Of a stretch of 7,141 nt of DNA, positions 1-6,350 are shown in pieces. The position numbers were made by a program, and so were the translations under genes. Under the pieces are notes generated by a model. It had not been told where the DNA came from. It saw nothing but the letters and a program-made list of their open reading frames with translations, and made no database searches. This stretch comes from Clostridia bacterium. Its GTDB lineage: Bacteria; Bacillota; Clostridia; Oscillospirales; Acutalibacteraceae. Each line of letters opens with the position of its first letter. Position 1 is the first letter of the stretch. Where the stretch lies: the NCBI GenBank assembly GCA_017559885.1, contig JAFYQN010000014.1, forward strand, positions 1-7,141, read 5' to 3'.

Positions 1-810
1 GCAAACTTTGAAAAAGACATTGAAACGCTAATGCATTTTTACAACACCTACGGAATTCGTTATTTTAAACTTGACGGTGTTAAGATTAGAAACAAGGTCG
101 GTGAAATGCGCTTTATAAAAATGCTTACCGAACTTACAAATCGCACAAAAGGCGATATGCGATTTAACCTTGACGTAACTGCCGAAGATAGATTTGGCTA
201 TATGTATCAAAGTCAGTTTGGCAGTTTGTTTGTAGAGAATCGTTATACCGATTACCCTAACTATTTTCCACATAACACCTTTAAAAACGTGTGGACTTTA
301 TCACACGTTATACCGACCCGTCGTTTGCAAATGGAACTGCTTAACACTCGTCGCAATACCGACAAATACGAAGGCGTATTGTTTGCGCCAAATACATATA
401 GTCCCGACTATCTTTTTGCGACAGTTATGGTGGCAAACCCACTATTTTGGATGGAAATGAGCAATCTCCACGATGATGATGCCAAAATTCTTGCTAAGAT
501 TTCAAACATTTATAAGGATTACAAGGCAGAGTTGTTTGCTTCTCGCGTTGTGCCCGTTGGTAACAGACCTGACGGCGCAAACTTTGCAGGATATTGTTGT
601 ATAGGCGAAAATGTGACACACCTAATCTTGTTCCGTGAGGCAACAAGCGAAGAAACCTTTACCTTTAAATTACCCAACAATATAAGCGAAAAGACCATAA
701 AAACTATCTACCAAAACGCGCCATGCGACGTTACAGTAAGCGGCAACAGTGTAACTGTTAAGTTTAGCGAGCAAAGGTCGTTTGTGTGGGTGAAAGTTAC
801 GGATATTTAA
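1..810 (+). CDS. GH36-like (clan GH-D) glycoside hydrolase, alpha-galactosidase type, C-terminal part
   Basis: The reading frame is open at the left edge and ends at TAA 808-810; 269 residues are visible and the true start lies outside the window. Visible residues 17-26 (YGIRYFKLDG) look like the beta-strand carrying the nucleophile of clan GH-D retaining galactosidases (K-x-D, here D25). About 60 residues later, ENRYTDY contains D84, a good candidate for the general acid/base; similar spacing is known in characterised GH36 enzymes. The stretch after it (YPNYFPHNTFKNVWTLS, then PTRRLQMELLN) is a pattern I associate with GH36-like bacterial enzymes. The last 70 or so residues alternate hydrophobic and polar and fit the usual C-terminal beta-sandwich. 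Expected reaction: hydrolysis of terminal alpha-galactosides or related alpha-linked sugars. Signal peptide, and so location, cannot be judged because the N-terminus is missing. Alternatives are another GH-D specificity such as alpha-N-acetylgalactosaminidase. The family is fairly sure, the substrate is not. Confidence 0.72.
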   Translation, partial: ANFEKDIETLMHFYNTYGIRYFKLDGVKIRNKVGEMRFIKMLTELTNRTKGDMRFNLDVTAEDRFGYMYQSQFGSLFVENRYTDYPNYFPHNTFKNVWTLSHVIPTRRLQMELLNTRRNTDKYEGVLFAPNTYSPDYLFATVMVANPLFWMEMSNLHDDDAKILAKISNIYKDYKAELFASRVVPVGNRPDGANFAGYCCIGENVTHLILFREATSEETFTFKLPNNISEKTIKTIYQNAPCDVTVSGNSVTVKFSEQRSFVWVKVTDI

Positions 811-818
811 ATGTTTTA

Positions 819-847
819 TTGCAAAACGCAATTTAAAATGATAATAT
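819..847 (+). promoter_or_regulatory. Promoter of the lipoprotein/deacetylase/fucosidase operon
   Basis: A TTGCAA -35 box (819-824, 4 of 6 consensus bases) is followed by a 17-base spacer and a TAATAT -10 box (842-847). The spacer ends in TGA, giving an extended -10 (TGATAATAT). Transcription would start near 854, leaving a short leader of about 20 bases before the ribosome binding site at 859-867. The same TGATAATAT core at the same spacing is seen at 6275-6303. Prediction from sequence only. Confidence 0.5.
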
Positions 848-858
848 GAATGTGTAAC

Positions 859-867
859 AAAGGAGGG
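859..867 (+). promoter_or_regulatory. Strong ribosome binding site that points to an ATT start at 874
   Basis: AAAGGAGGG is close to a perfect anti-16S match and lies 6 bases before the ATT codon at 874-876. It is inside the reading frame if the upstream ATG at 850 is used, where it would have no purpose. No other start codon (ATG, GTG or TTG) lies at a working distance downstream; the next ATG in frame is at 898, about 30 bases away. Confidence 0.7.
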
Positions 868-873
868 GATATT

Positions 874-2043
874 ATTAAAAAGTTTATATCGATAGGTATG
901 TCGGTAATACTTATTGTACTTGTTTTTTGTGGTTGCACCGATAATAACAAAGAATTAATAGCAAAGTATAAAGCAAAAATCGAAAACAGCGAAATAACAT
1001 ATCCCCTTTACGAGCGTTTGAGCGATGAGGAAAAAGAACTTTATTTGCAAATGTGCGCCCGTATAGAAAATCATAGCGAAGACGATATTAAACTTGGAGC
1101 GTTCAAAACCAAGGAAGAGGGCGAGGCGGCAATAAAACGCGTGCACGAGATACTTGTTGAACTCGCATACGAGCAACCTCAATATTTTTGGGTGAACACA
1201 AATACCTGTTTGACTAATAACGTCAAGATTTTTGGAGAATATTATGCAACAGTTAAAATGGTGTATATTATGGACCAAGACGAAAGGGCAGAAAAACAGG
1301 TTGTTTTTGATAAGCGTGTTAATGAAATATTGGATGCCGCCAATAGCAAAGAGCAGTTGTTTGACAAGGTGCTTTATATATATGATGAAATAATGGCCGA
1401 TACGGTTTATGACCATGAAGTTCTTGAATTAGAAAAACCGCCTGCGCTTAAACTTAATGCCTACGGTTGTCTTGTAGGCGGTAGTACCGTTTGTAGCGGT
1501 TACAGTATGGCGTTTAACTTTCTTATGCAAAAATTAGGTCTTGAAAGCGGTGTCGAGTTCAATAGTTATGATATATATTTAGAATTTGAAGATAGACACG
1601 TTTGGAATTACTGTAAACTTGACGGCGATTATTATTATTTTGATTTAACGTGGGACGATACGCTTTTTGAGGACGAAATGTATGACCCGTATATTGAATA
1701 TTCGCATTTGTATTTCGCTATAAGTAAAGATGAACTTCTAAAAAGCAATGACACAATACTAAACGACGTGCCCACTCCTTATTGTGACGGAACAAAGTAT
1801 AATTATTATATATACAAAAATCAAAACGTTTCAAAATACAGTTTTGATGCGGTAAAACCAATTATACTTGAGCAATCTAACAACAAATATATAGAATTAA
1901 GATTTGATGATGCCGAGCAAACGCTTAAAGCAGAAGATGAACTTATGACAAAAGGATACATATACATAATTCTTAAAAATAAAAAAGATATTAGATATGT
2001 TATAAGCGATTCCGGTTTGCATATGTATATATTCTTTGACTGA
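874..2043 (+). CDS. Transglutaminase-like (papain-fold) lipoprotein, probable ATT start
   Basis: With the start at ATT 874, read as Met, the protein has 389 residues and a textbook lipoprotein signal: MKK, a hydrophobic run to residue 18, then FCGC with lipid-carrying C21, so it should be anchored outside the membrane. Residues 22-160 are a charged, helix-rich region I do not recognise. Residues about 160-275 form a transglutaminase-like domain with its catalytic triad: C207 in STVCSGYSMAF, H242 in DRHVWNY and D257 in YYYFDLTWDD. The remainder, with the typical LYFAISKDELL, is an uncharacterised tail. The family includes cysteine proteases, amidases and cross-linking enzymes; bacterial lipoprotein members are mostly of unknown function. 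It is the first gene of a four-gene operon, 16 bases from the next gene, and ends with tandem stops TGA TAA. An in-frame ATG at 850 exists but has no ribosome binding site and lies at or upstream of the predicted transcript start. The domain call is strong; the substrate is unknown. Confidence 0.85.
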   Translation: MKKFISIGMSVILIVLVFCGCTDNNKELIAKYKAKIENSEITYPLYERLSDEEKELYLQMCARIENHSEDDIKLGAFKTKEEGEAAIKRVHEILVELAYEQPQYFWVNTNTCLTNNVKIFGEYYATVKMVYIMDQDERAEKQVVFDKRVNEILDAANSKEQLFDKVLYIYDEIMADTVYDHEVLELEKPPALKLNAYGCLVGGSTVCSGYSMAFNFLMQKLGLESGVEFNSYDIYLEFEDRHVWNYCKLDGDYYYFDLTWDDTLFEDEMYDPYIEYSHLYFAISKDELLKSNDTILNDVPTPYCDGTKYNYYIYKNQNVSKYSFDAVKPIILEQSNNKYIELRFDDAEQTLKAEDELMTKGYIYIILKNKKDIRYVISDSGLHMYIFFD

Positions 2044-2059
2044 TAAAAGGAGAAAAAAG

Positions 2060-2602
2060 ATGGTTTACAATTTAAAAAATTGTCGTGACGGCGGTAAAGC
2101 GACCTATGATACAACAGTCGAAATCAAACAAACCGACGGTACGCTTTACTTTAAATTTGTGGCAAAAAATTCGCAGTATTATTGCCCGTATCATAATTAT
2201 AATGATATACATTCAGAGGGTGACGCTTGCGAGTTGCTTATTGGTACCGACCCCGAGCGTAAACAATATTACGAAATTGAGATAAGTCCCGAAAACAAAC
2301 TTATGATTGCGCTTATGACCTATTGCGGTGAAGATGACGGCGAGCCACAACTAAACATTGACTTTGTTAAAGAAAGTTTTATCGACAGCAAGGTAACGCT
2401 TACCGATGACGGATATATTGCAGAATTGTGGTTTGATGAAAAATTCATCCGCACAAGTGATAACGATGTTTACTTTAACGCTTACCGTCTTGAAACCGAC
2501 GGAGGAGAAAGTGAAAAACATCTTTTTGCATTGAGTCCTACAATGCGAGGTAAATTTCATACGCCAAAATATTTTGTTTATTTAAAGGAGTATTTAAAAT
2601 GA
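2060..2602 (+). CDS. Stand-alone CBM9-like carbohydrate-binding protein
   Basis: This 180-residue protein starts at ATG 2060, 7 bases after AGGAG (2048-2052); an in-frame ATG at 2036 lies within the previous gene and lacks a ribosome binding site. The sequence resembles the family 9 carbohydrate-binding beta-sandwich seen in xylanases and in many short bacterial proteins. The markers are an acidic strand followed by YYEIEISPENKL near the middle, FNAYR at 139-143, LSPT at 158-161 and FHTPKYF at 166-172. There is no signal peptide or membrane segment, so it should be cytoplasmic, although both flanking genes encode lipoproteins. It has no catalytic domain. Its stop overlaps the next start (ATGA, 2599-2602), implying translational coupling to the deacetylase. 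Possible roles are binding of an imported glycan or of a surface glycan precursor, but neither can be shown here. The fold call is fairly good; the ligand is unknown. Confidence 0.7.
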   Translation: MVYNLKNCRDGGKATYDTTVEIKQTDGTLYFKFVAKNSQYYCPYHNYNDIHSEGDACELLIGTDPERKQYYEIEISPENKLMIALMTYCGEDDGEPQLNIDFVKESFIDSKVTLTDDGYIAELWFDEKFIRTSDNDVYFNAYRLETDGGESEKHLFALSPTMRGKFHTPKYFVYLKEYLK

Positions 2603-3633
2603 AAAAAAGAGCAGTAGCGTTATTTATCGCGGTTGTATTGACCTTTACATTGGTTGGTTGTAACCAAACTCAAACGGAGTTATCCGACGAGGTTGAAATT
2701 ATAATTGAAGAAGAAACTATTATTGATGGGGAAAGCAGTATGACACAGGGAAATTCAAGTGAAACAAACAATAATCAAAGCCAAGACACGCCCGTTTCAA
2801 GCGAGCAACCTACAACGTCGTCAAACGTAAGTTCTGTGGTAAGCACACCCACAGAGAACAAACCGATTAACATAGATTATGAATGGAAGTCTCATTCACA
2901 AGACTTTAAACTTATTGCATTTACCTTTGATGACGGTCCTGATAGATATATGCAAAAATACGTTGAGTATTTTGCCGCATTTGAGGGCGCAGGAACATTT
3001 TTTGTAAACGGTTATAAAATAGACGGCGATTACGAATATAAGACAATGCAAAATGCCATTAACTACGGTTGGGATATAGGAAACCACGGCGATAAACATC
3101 TTGTTGCAACCATAGGCGGCGCAAACGGTGGCGAGGTAACCTATGATGAACTTAAAGCCGACATCACCAATCTTACTCATAAACTCGAAACAAATCTTTT
3201 AAAACGCGACGGTACACCTTACGAGGTTGGCATCTATCGCGCGCCTAATATTAAACCTACTGCAAACACATTTAAAATTTGTGACGAGTTAAAATATCCT
3301 GTAATATGGCTTAAGTACGACGCGCTTGATTGGGATACAACCAAAACTGATAGAGACCGTGAAGACGTTTTCAAAAATGGTGTAGGCACTTGGGAAGACG
3401 GCGACGTAATCCTTTGCCACGAGGTTCAACAGTTTGCCGACCAAACCTATTCGTATATTGAAAAATATCTACCCGAGTTTTACCATCAGGGTTACCGTTT
3501 TTGTTCGGTTACCGAACTTATGGAACTTCGCGGTATTACACGTGAGCAAATTTGCGGCGAATTAAACAACGTTGACAACAATCGCGGTATGGTTACAAAT
3601 ATCATTAAAGCGGCGCAAGTAGGTAAAAAATAA
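2599..3633 (+). CDS. Polysaccharide deacetylase (CE4/NodB domain) lipoprotein
   Basis: 344 residues, starting at ATG 2599, 8 bases after AAAGGAG (2584-2590). The N-terminus is a lipoprotein signal ending in LVGC (C21), followed by a Ser/Thr/Asn/Gln- and Glu-rich linker to about residue 90, typical of a tether through the cell wall. The NodB domain spans about 103-310 with all five CE4 motifs recognisable: TFDDGP (109-114, D111 base, D112 metal), HGDKH (H163 and H167, metal), YRAPN (R214), DALDW (241-245) and LCHE (H274). The enzyme should remove acetyl groups from a surface or captured polysaccharide (peptidoglycan GlcNAc/MurNAc, chitin-like or xylan-type) with a bound divalent metal. Motif 2 has Gly in place of the usual Ser/Thr, and motif 3 reads RAPN rather than RPPY/F, so the substrate may be unusual. 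It is coupled to the CBM9-like gene upstream and lies 13 bases from the fucosidase downstream. The family is certain; the substrate is not. Confidence 0.92.
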   Translation: MKKRAVALFIAVVLTFTLVGCNQTQTELSDEVEIIIEEETIIDGESSMTQGNSSETNNNQSQDTPVSSEQPTTSSNVSSVVSTPTENKPINIDYEWKSHSQDFKLIAFTFDDGPDRYMQKYVEYFAAFEGAGTFFVNGYKIDGDYEYKTMQNAINYGWDIGNHGDKHLVATIGGANGGEVTYDELKADITNLTHKLETNLLKRDGTPYEVGIYRAPNIKPTANTFKICDELKYPVIWLKYDALDWDTTKTDRDREDVFKNGVGTWEDGDVILCHEVQQFADQTYSYIEKYLPEFYHQGYRFCSVTELMELRGITREQICGELNNVDNNRGMVTNIIKAAQVGKK

Positions 3634-3646
3634 ACGAGGTATTTTT

Positions 3647-4921
3647 ATGAACGGTTATAAAAAGCAACTTGAATTTTTGGATTGGGAATATGGTATGTTT
3701 TTCCATTTTGGTATTCGTAGTTTTTATCCGGGTCACGTTGACTGGGATAATAAGGATATGCCACCCGAAAAGTTTAATCCTACCGAGCTTGACTGCGAGC
3801 AATGGGTTAGCACGGCTAAAGAAGCAGGCGCAACCTACGCAATTTTAACTACCAAGCATCACGACGGCTTTGCGCTTTGGCCGAGTAAATACTCCAATTA
3901 CAGCGTAGCTCAAACCCCTTGGAAAGATGGAAAAGGCGACGTTGTACGCGAGTTTGTTGATGCTTGTCGCAAGTATGACCTCAAGGTAGGTCTTTACTAC
4001 TCGCCTGCGCAATGGGGTAAATATTCTATTCCGTTTGAAGACGAAAAGGCGTATGATGATTATTTTATAAATCAAATTACCGAACTTCTTACAAACTACG
4101 GCAAGATTGACTACCTGTGGTTTGACGGTTGCGGTAGCGAAGGTCACGAGTACGACAAAGAGCGTATTGTAAAGGCAATGAACGACATGCAACCCGACCT
4201 GCTTACCTTCTGCGACCCCGAGTGGACACCCGGTGTTCGTTGGGTGGGTAACGAGGACGGTTACGCATCGCTTAATAACCCGCTTGTTGTTTCATCAACC
4301 GATTTTTCCGAACTTGCAACCGAGGCGCAACAGTTATCCGAGGCAGTATTTTTGCCAAGCGAATGCGACTGCAAACTCCGCGCTACTTGGTTTTATGACC
4401 TTAACGAAAATACCATCAAGAGCGAGGAAGAGCTCTTTGGTATGTATGAAATGTCGGTTGGTCACGGTTCAAACTTCCTTATTAATATCGGTCCCGATAA
4501 TCGCGGTCTTTTACCCGAGGCGGACGTAAATCGCATTTTAGAACTTGGTCGTCGTATTAAAGCGGCTTATGGCACACCTGCGAATTTTGGCGAAATGGAA
4601 AAAGACGGCGACGTTTATACCATTACTCACAATGAGCAAGCTCCAACCGATGAGTGGAAAATGCCCGAGGAACGCAAACTTACAAACTGTGTTGTTATTA
4701 AAGAGGATTTAACAAACGGACAAAAGGTAAATTCGTTTAGTGTTTACGGTTATTTGCCTGCATACAGACACAAAAAGATTTTGCTTTTTGAAGGCAGAAC
4801 AATCGGTCATAAGGTTATTTGTAAGTTTAGTCCTTTGCGCGCGTCAAAGTATGAAGTTGTAATTAACTCGGCTGACGGCGATTATAAAATTAAATATATA
4901 AAGGCATACTTTGCAAAATAA
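3647..4921 (+). CDS. Alpha-L-fucosidase, GH29-B type, cytoplasmic
   Basis: 424 residues from ATG 3647, 6 bases after GAGGT (3636-3640), with no signal peptide. The GH29 barrel is plain: FFHFG (H20), FNPTELD near 43, KHHDGF (70-75), YYSP and LWFDG, whose D160 is the expected nucleophile. RWVGNEDG carries E203, 43 residues on, the likely acid/base of GH29-B enzymes. PSECDCKLRATWFY (237-250) matches the GH29-B pattern around a conserved WFY. NFLINIGPDNRG closes the barrel at about 275-286. The C-terminal third, with VVIKEDLTNGQKV and TIGHKV, looks like the discoidin/F5-8-type sandwich that often follows GH29-B barrels. The enzyme hydrolyses terminal alpha-L-fucose by retention; GH29-B members usually prefer alpha-1,3/1,4 linkages on branched structures such as Lewis antigens (family knowledge). 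It is the last gene of the operon, just before a terminator. The subfamily is inferred from motifs. Confidence 0.9.
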   Translation: MNGYKKQLEFLDWEYGMFFHFGIRSFYPGHVDWDNKDMPPEKFNPTELDCEQWVSTAKEAGATYAILTTKHHDGFALWPSKYSNYSVAQTPWKDGKGDVVREFVDACRKYDLKVGLYYSPAQWGKYSIPFEDEKAYDDYFINQITELLTNYGKIDYLWFDGCGSEGHEYDKERIVKAMNDMQPDLLTFCDPEWTPGVRWVGNEDGYASLNNPLVVSSTDFSELATEAQQLSEAVFLPSECDCKLRATWFYDLNENTIKSEEELFGMYEMSVGHGSNFLINIGPDNRGLLPEADVNRILELGRRIKAAYGTPANFGEMEKDGDVYTITHNEQAPTDEWKMPEERKLTNCVVIKEDLTNGQKVNSFSVYGYLPAYRHKKILLFEGRTIGHKVICKFSPLRASKYEVVINSADGDYKIKYIKAYFAK

Positions 4922-4928
4922 ATATTTT

Positions 4929-4955
4929 AAACCCCTTGAATTTCAAGGGGTTTTA
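4929..4955 (+). terminator. Rho-independent terminator after the fucosidase
   Basis: The inverted repeat AAACCCCTTG (4929-4938) pairs with CAAGGGGTTT (4944-4953) around a 5-base AATTT loop, and the stem could close two bases further. The right arm ends in a short T run. It sits 8 bases after the stop codon and ends the four-gene operon. The A run before the stem means it could also act on the other strand, where no gene is seen. Confidence 0.85.
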
Positions 4956-4984
4956 TTGCATAAATAAAAAATTTGTGTTATAAA
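4956..4984 (+). promoter_or_regulatory. Possible promoter of the second fucosidase gene
   Basis: TTGCAT (4956-4961, 3 of 6 consensus bases) and TATAAA (4979-4984, 5 of 6) are separated by 17 AT-rich bases, starting directly after the terminator. Transcription would begin near 4991. The -35 box is weak. Location between a terminator and a gene start supports it more than the match itself. Confidence 0.4.
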
Positions 4985-5015
4985 TAGTTTAGTAGTATTT
5001 ATGGGAGCGGTAATT

Positions 5016-6224
5016 ATGAGCATTACTCACGATAACAAATTTGGTATGTTTATACATTGGGGAGCGTATGCTACGCTTGGACTCCACGAGCAAGCTTTAG
5101 CACGATATAGTATTCCGCGCGACGAGTATGAGTCTATGTGTATGCAGTTTAATCCCACCGAATACGACCCTGAAAAGTGGGTGTTACTTGCCAAAAAATG
5201 CGGTATGAAATATATTTGCTTTACCGCAAAGCACCACGACGGATTTTGTATGTGGGACACAAAGCAGACCGAGTATAATATTATGAACACGTCTTATGGT
5301 AAGGACGTGTTAAAAATGCTCAGCGATGCTTGTAAAAAACACGGGATTTTACTATCGCTTTATTACAGTAATCCCGATTGGCATTATGAATATGGCTACA
5401 ACCCCGAAAGCAAGTCGCACCAATGGGGAGCAAAGTATAAAGATAAGGTAGATACTGTAAAATTGCGCGAGTTTATAAAGGCGCAAATTACTGAACTGCT
5501 TACAAACTATGGCGATATTTACACTCTTTTTTGGGATATACCTCCGTGCATTTACGACCCATCACTCAATGAATTGGCAAGAAAACTTCAACCAAACATT
5601 TACATAAACGACCGCGGCTGGAGCGAGGGCGATTTTTCAACACCTGAGCGTGAGTACGAGTCGCCGAATTCAAGCCATTTTACCCGTATGACCGAGGCGT
5701 GCAATTCGGTAGGTCAACAAAGTTGGGGATTTCGCAAAAACGAGGACTTCTACAGCAAGCGACATCTTTGCTCTGCCATTGACCGATATATGTCGGCAGG
5801 GGCGAGTTATCTTTTAAACGTGGGACCTAATGACCGGGGTGTTATAACACCCGAGTACGAGAAAAATCTTTTAAAGGTTGCCGATTGGTACTGTCGTATG
5901 AACTCTTGTCTTGAAAGCGCGGATGCCGATGATACCGACTATGGTATTAGACATAATAAATATATCGCGACTAAAAAGAACGGCAAAACCTATCTGCATT
6001 TTTACGAGGGGTTAATATCAAGCTCTGTCGCTATAAAAAATTATCCTACCGCGCCTAAGAAAGTGACATTTTTAAACTCGGGTAAAGAACTTAATTTCGA
6101 TCTTATTCTTTTGCCTGAGTTTATAGATATGAACAAGGAAACACAAGAACCGTTATTGCACATTTACGGTATAGATATAGACAATTTTGCCGATGAACCG
6201 ACAGTGTTGGAAATAGAGTGGTAA
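5016..6224 (+). CDS. Alpha-L-fucosidase-like protein, GH29-A type, cytoplasmic
   Basis: 402 residues from ATG 5016, 8 bases after GGGAG (5003-5007). The in-frame ATG at 5001 lacks a ribosome binding site and is less likely. There is no signal peptide. GH29 features are FIHWG (H14), FNPTEYDPEKW (45-55), KHHDGF (72-77), YYSNPDW (116-122), and NVGPNDRGVITPE (268-280). The nucleophile strand reads TLFWDIPP with D174, where most relatives have WFDG. GDFSTPEREYE (205-215) holds E211, a candidate acid/base; SWGF (236-239) fits GH29-A. The last 100 residues form a beta-rich C-terminal domain. It should hydrolyse alpha-L-fucosides, but the altered strand after the nucleophile leaves some doubt, and another alpha-linked substrate is possible. 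It is clearly divergent from the GH29 gene just upstream: they share short motifs but differ in the acid/base region and C-terminal domain, so this is not a recent duplication. It appears to be transcribed alone. Confidence 0.87.
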   Translation: MSITHDNKFGMFIHWGAYATLGLHEQALARYSIPRDEYESMCMQFNPTEYDPEKWVLLAKKCGMKYICFTAKHHDGFCMWDTKQTEYNIMNTSYGKDVLKMLSDACKKHGILLSLYYSNPDWHYEYGYNPESKSHQWGAKYKDKVDTVKLREFIKAQITELLTNYGDIYTLFWDIPPCIYDPSLNELARKLQPNIYINDRGWSEGDFSTPEREYESPNSSHFTRMTEACNSVGQQSWGFRKNEDFYSKRHLCSAIDRYMSAGASYLLNVGPNDRGVITPEYEKNLLKVADWYCRMNSCLESADADDTDYGIRHNKYIATKKNGKTYLHFYEGLISSSVAIKNYPTAPKKVTFLNSGKELNFDLILLPEFIDMNKETQEPLLHIYGIDIDNFADEPTVLEIEW

Positions 6225-6228
6225 ACAT

Positions 6229-6266
6229 AAGCGTCTATCAAACTTTTTAAAGTTTGATAGGCGCTT
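6229..6266 (+). terminator. Long hairpin after the second fucosidase, probable terminator
   Basis: Eighteen bases (6229-6246, AAGCGTCTATCAAACTTT) pair with 6249-6266 with a single G-U wobble (T6234 with G6261) and a central TT; the inner A/T pairs probably open to a loop of about 8 bases. It starts 4 bases after the stop codon. The following bases (GGTATTTCTT) are only partly T-rich, so termination may be incomplete, or the stem may mainly protect the mRNA 3' end. Confidence 0.65.
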
Positions 6267-6274
6267 GGTATTTC

Positions 6275-6303
6275 TTGACAATACTAATTATAAATGATAA
6301 TAT
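6275..6303 (+). promoter_or_regulatory. Near-consensus promoter of the glycosyltransferase gene
   Basis: A perfect TTGACA (6275-6280) is followed by 17 bases ending in TGA and then TAATAT (6298-6303), an extended -10 promoter. GATAAT at 6296-6301 with a 15-base spacer is the alternative reading. Transcription would start near 6310, giving a leader of about 40 AT-rich bases. It lies right after the hairpin at 6229-6266, so the glycosyltransferase begins a new transcription unit. Confidence 0.7.
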
Positions 6304-6350
6304 TAAAATAATAAACATAGCAAATATAATATAAAAAGGGATAGTGAAAA

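Noticed and set aside
814..838. Small hairpin ATTGC/GCAAT after the GH36-like gene as a terminator
   Set aside because: The stem is only 5 bp before a 2-base bulge and no T run follows; the same bases fit a -35 box better.
850..873. ATG at 850 as start of the transglutaminase-like lipoprotein
   Set aside because: It has no ribosome binding site, puts a perfect one inside the coding region, precedes or coincides with the predicted transcript start, and adds an acidic, Gly-rich stretch before an otherwise ideal signal peptide.
955..1416. 153-codon open frame on the minus strand
   Set aside because: It lies fully opposite the transglutaminase-like gene, has no ribosome binding site or recognisable domain, and its Cys/Ile/Phe-rich composition is typical of an antisense shadow.
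2036..2059. ATG at 2036 as start of the CBM9-like gene
   Set aside because: It lies inside the preceding gene, has no ribosome binding site, and the added basic residues come from the leader containing the real site at 2048-2052.
4233..4529. 98-codon + strand frame within the first fucosidase gene
   Set aside because: Out-of-frame shadow of a gene with intact GH29 motifs; no ribosome binding site.
5001..5015. ATG at 5001 as start of the second fucosidase
   Set aside because: GGGAG at 5003-5007 is placed correctly for ATG 5016, and the leader before 5001 has no such site.
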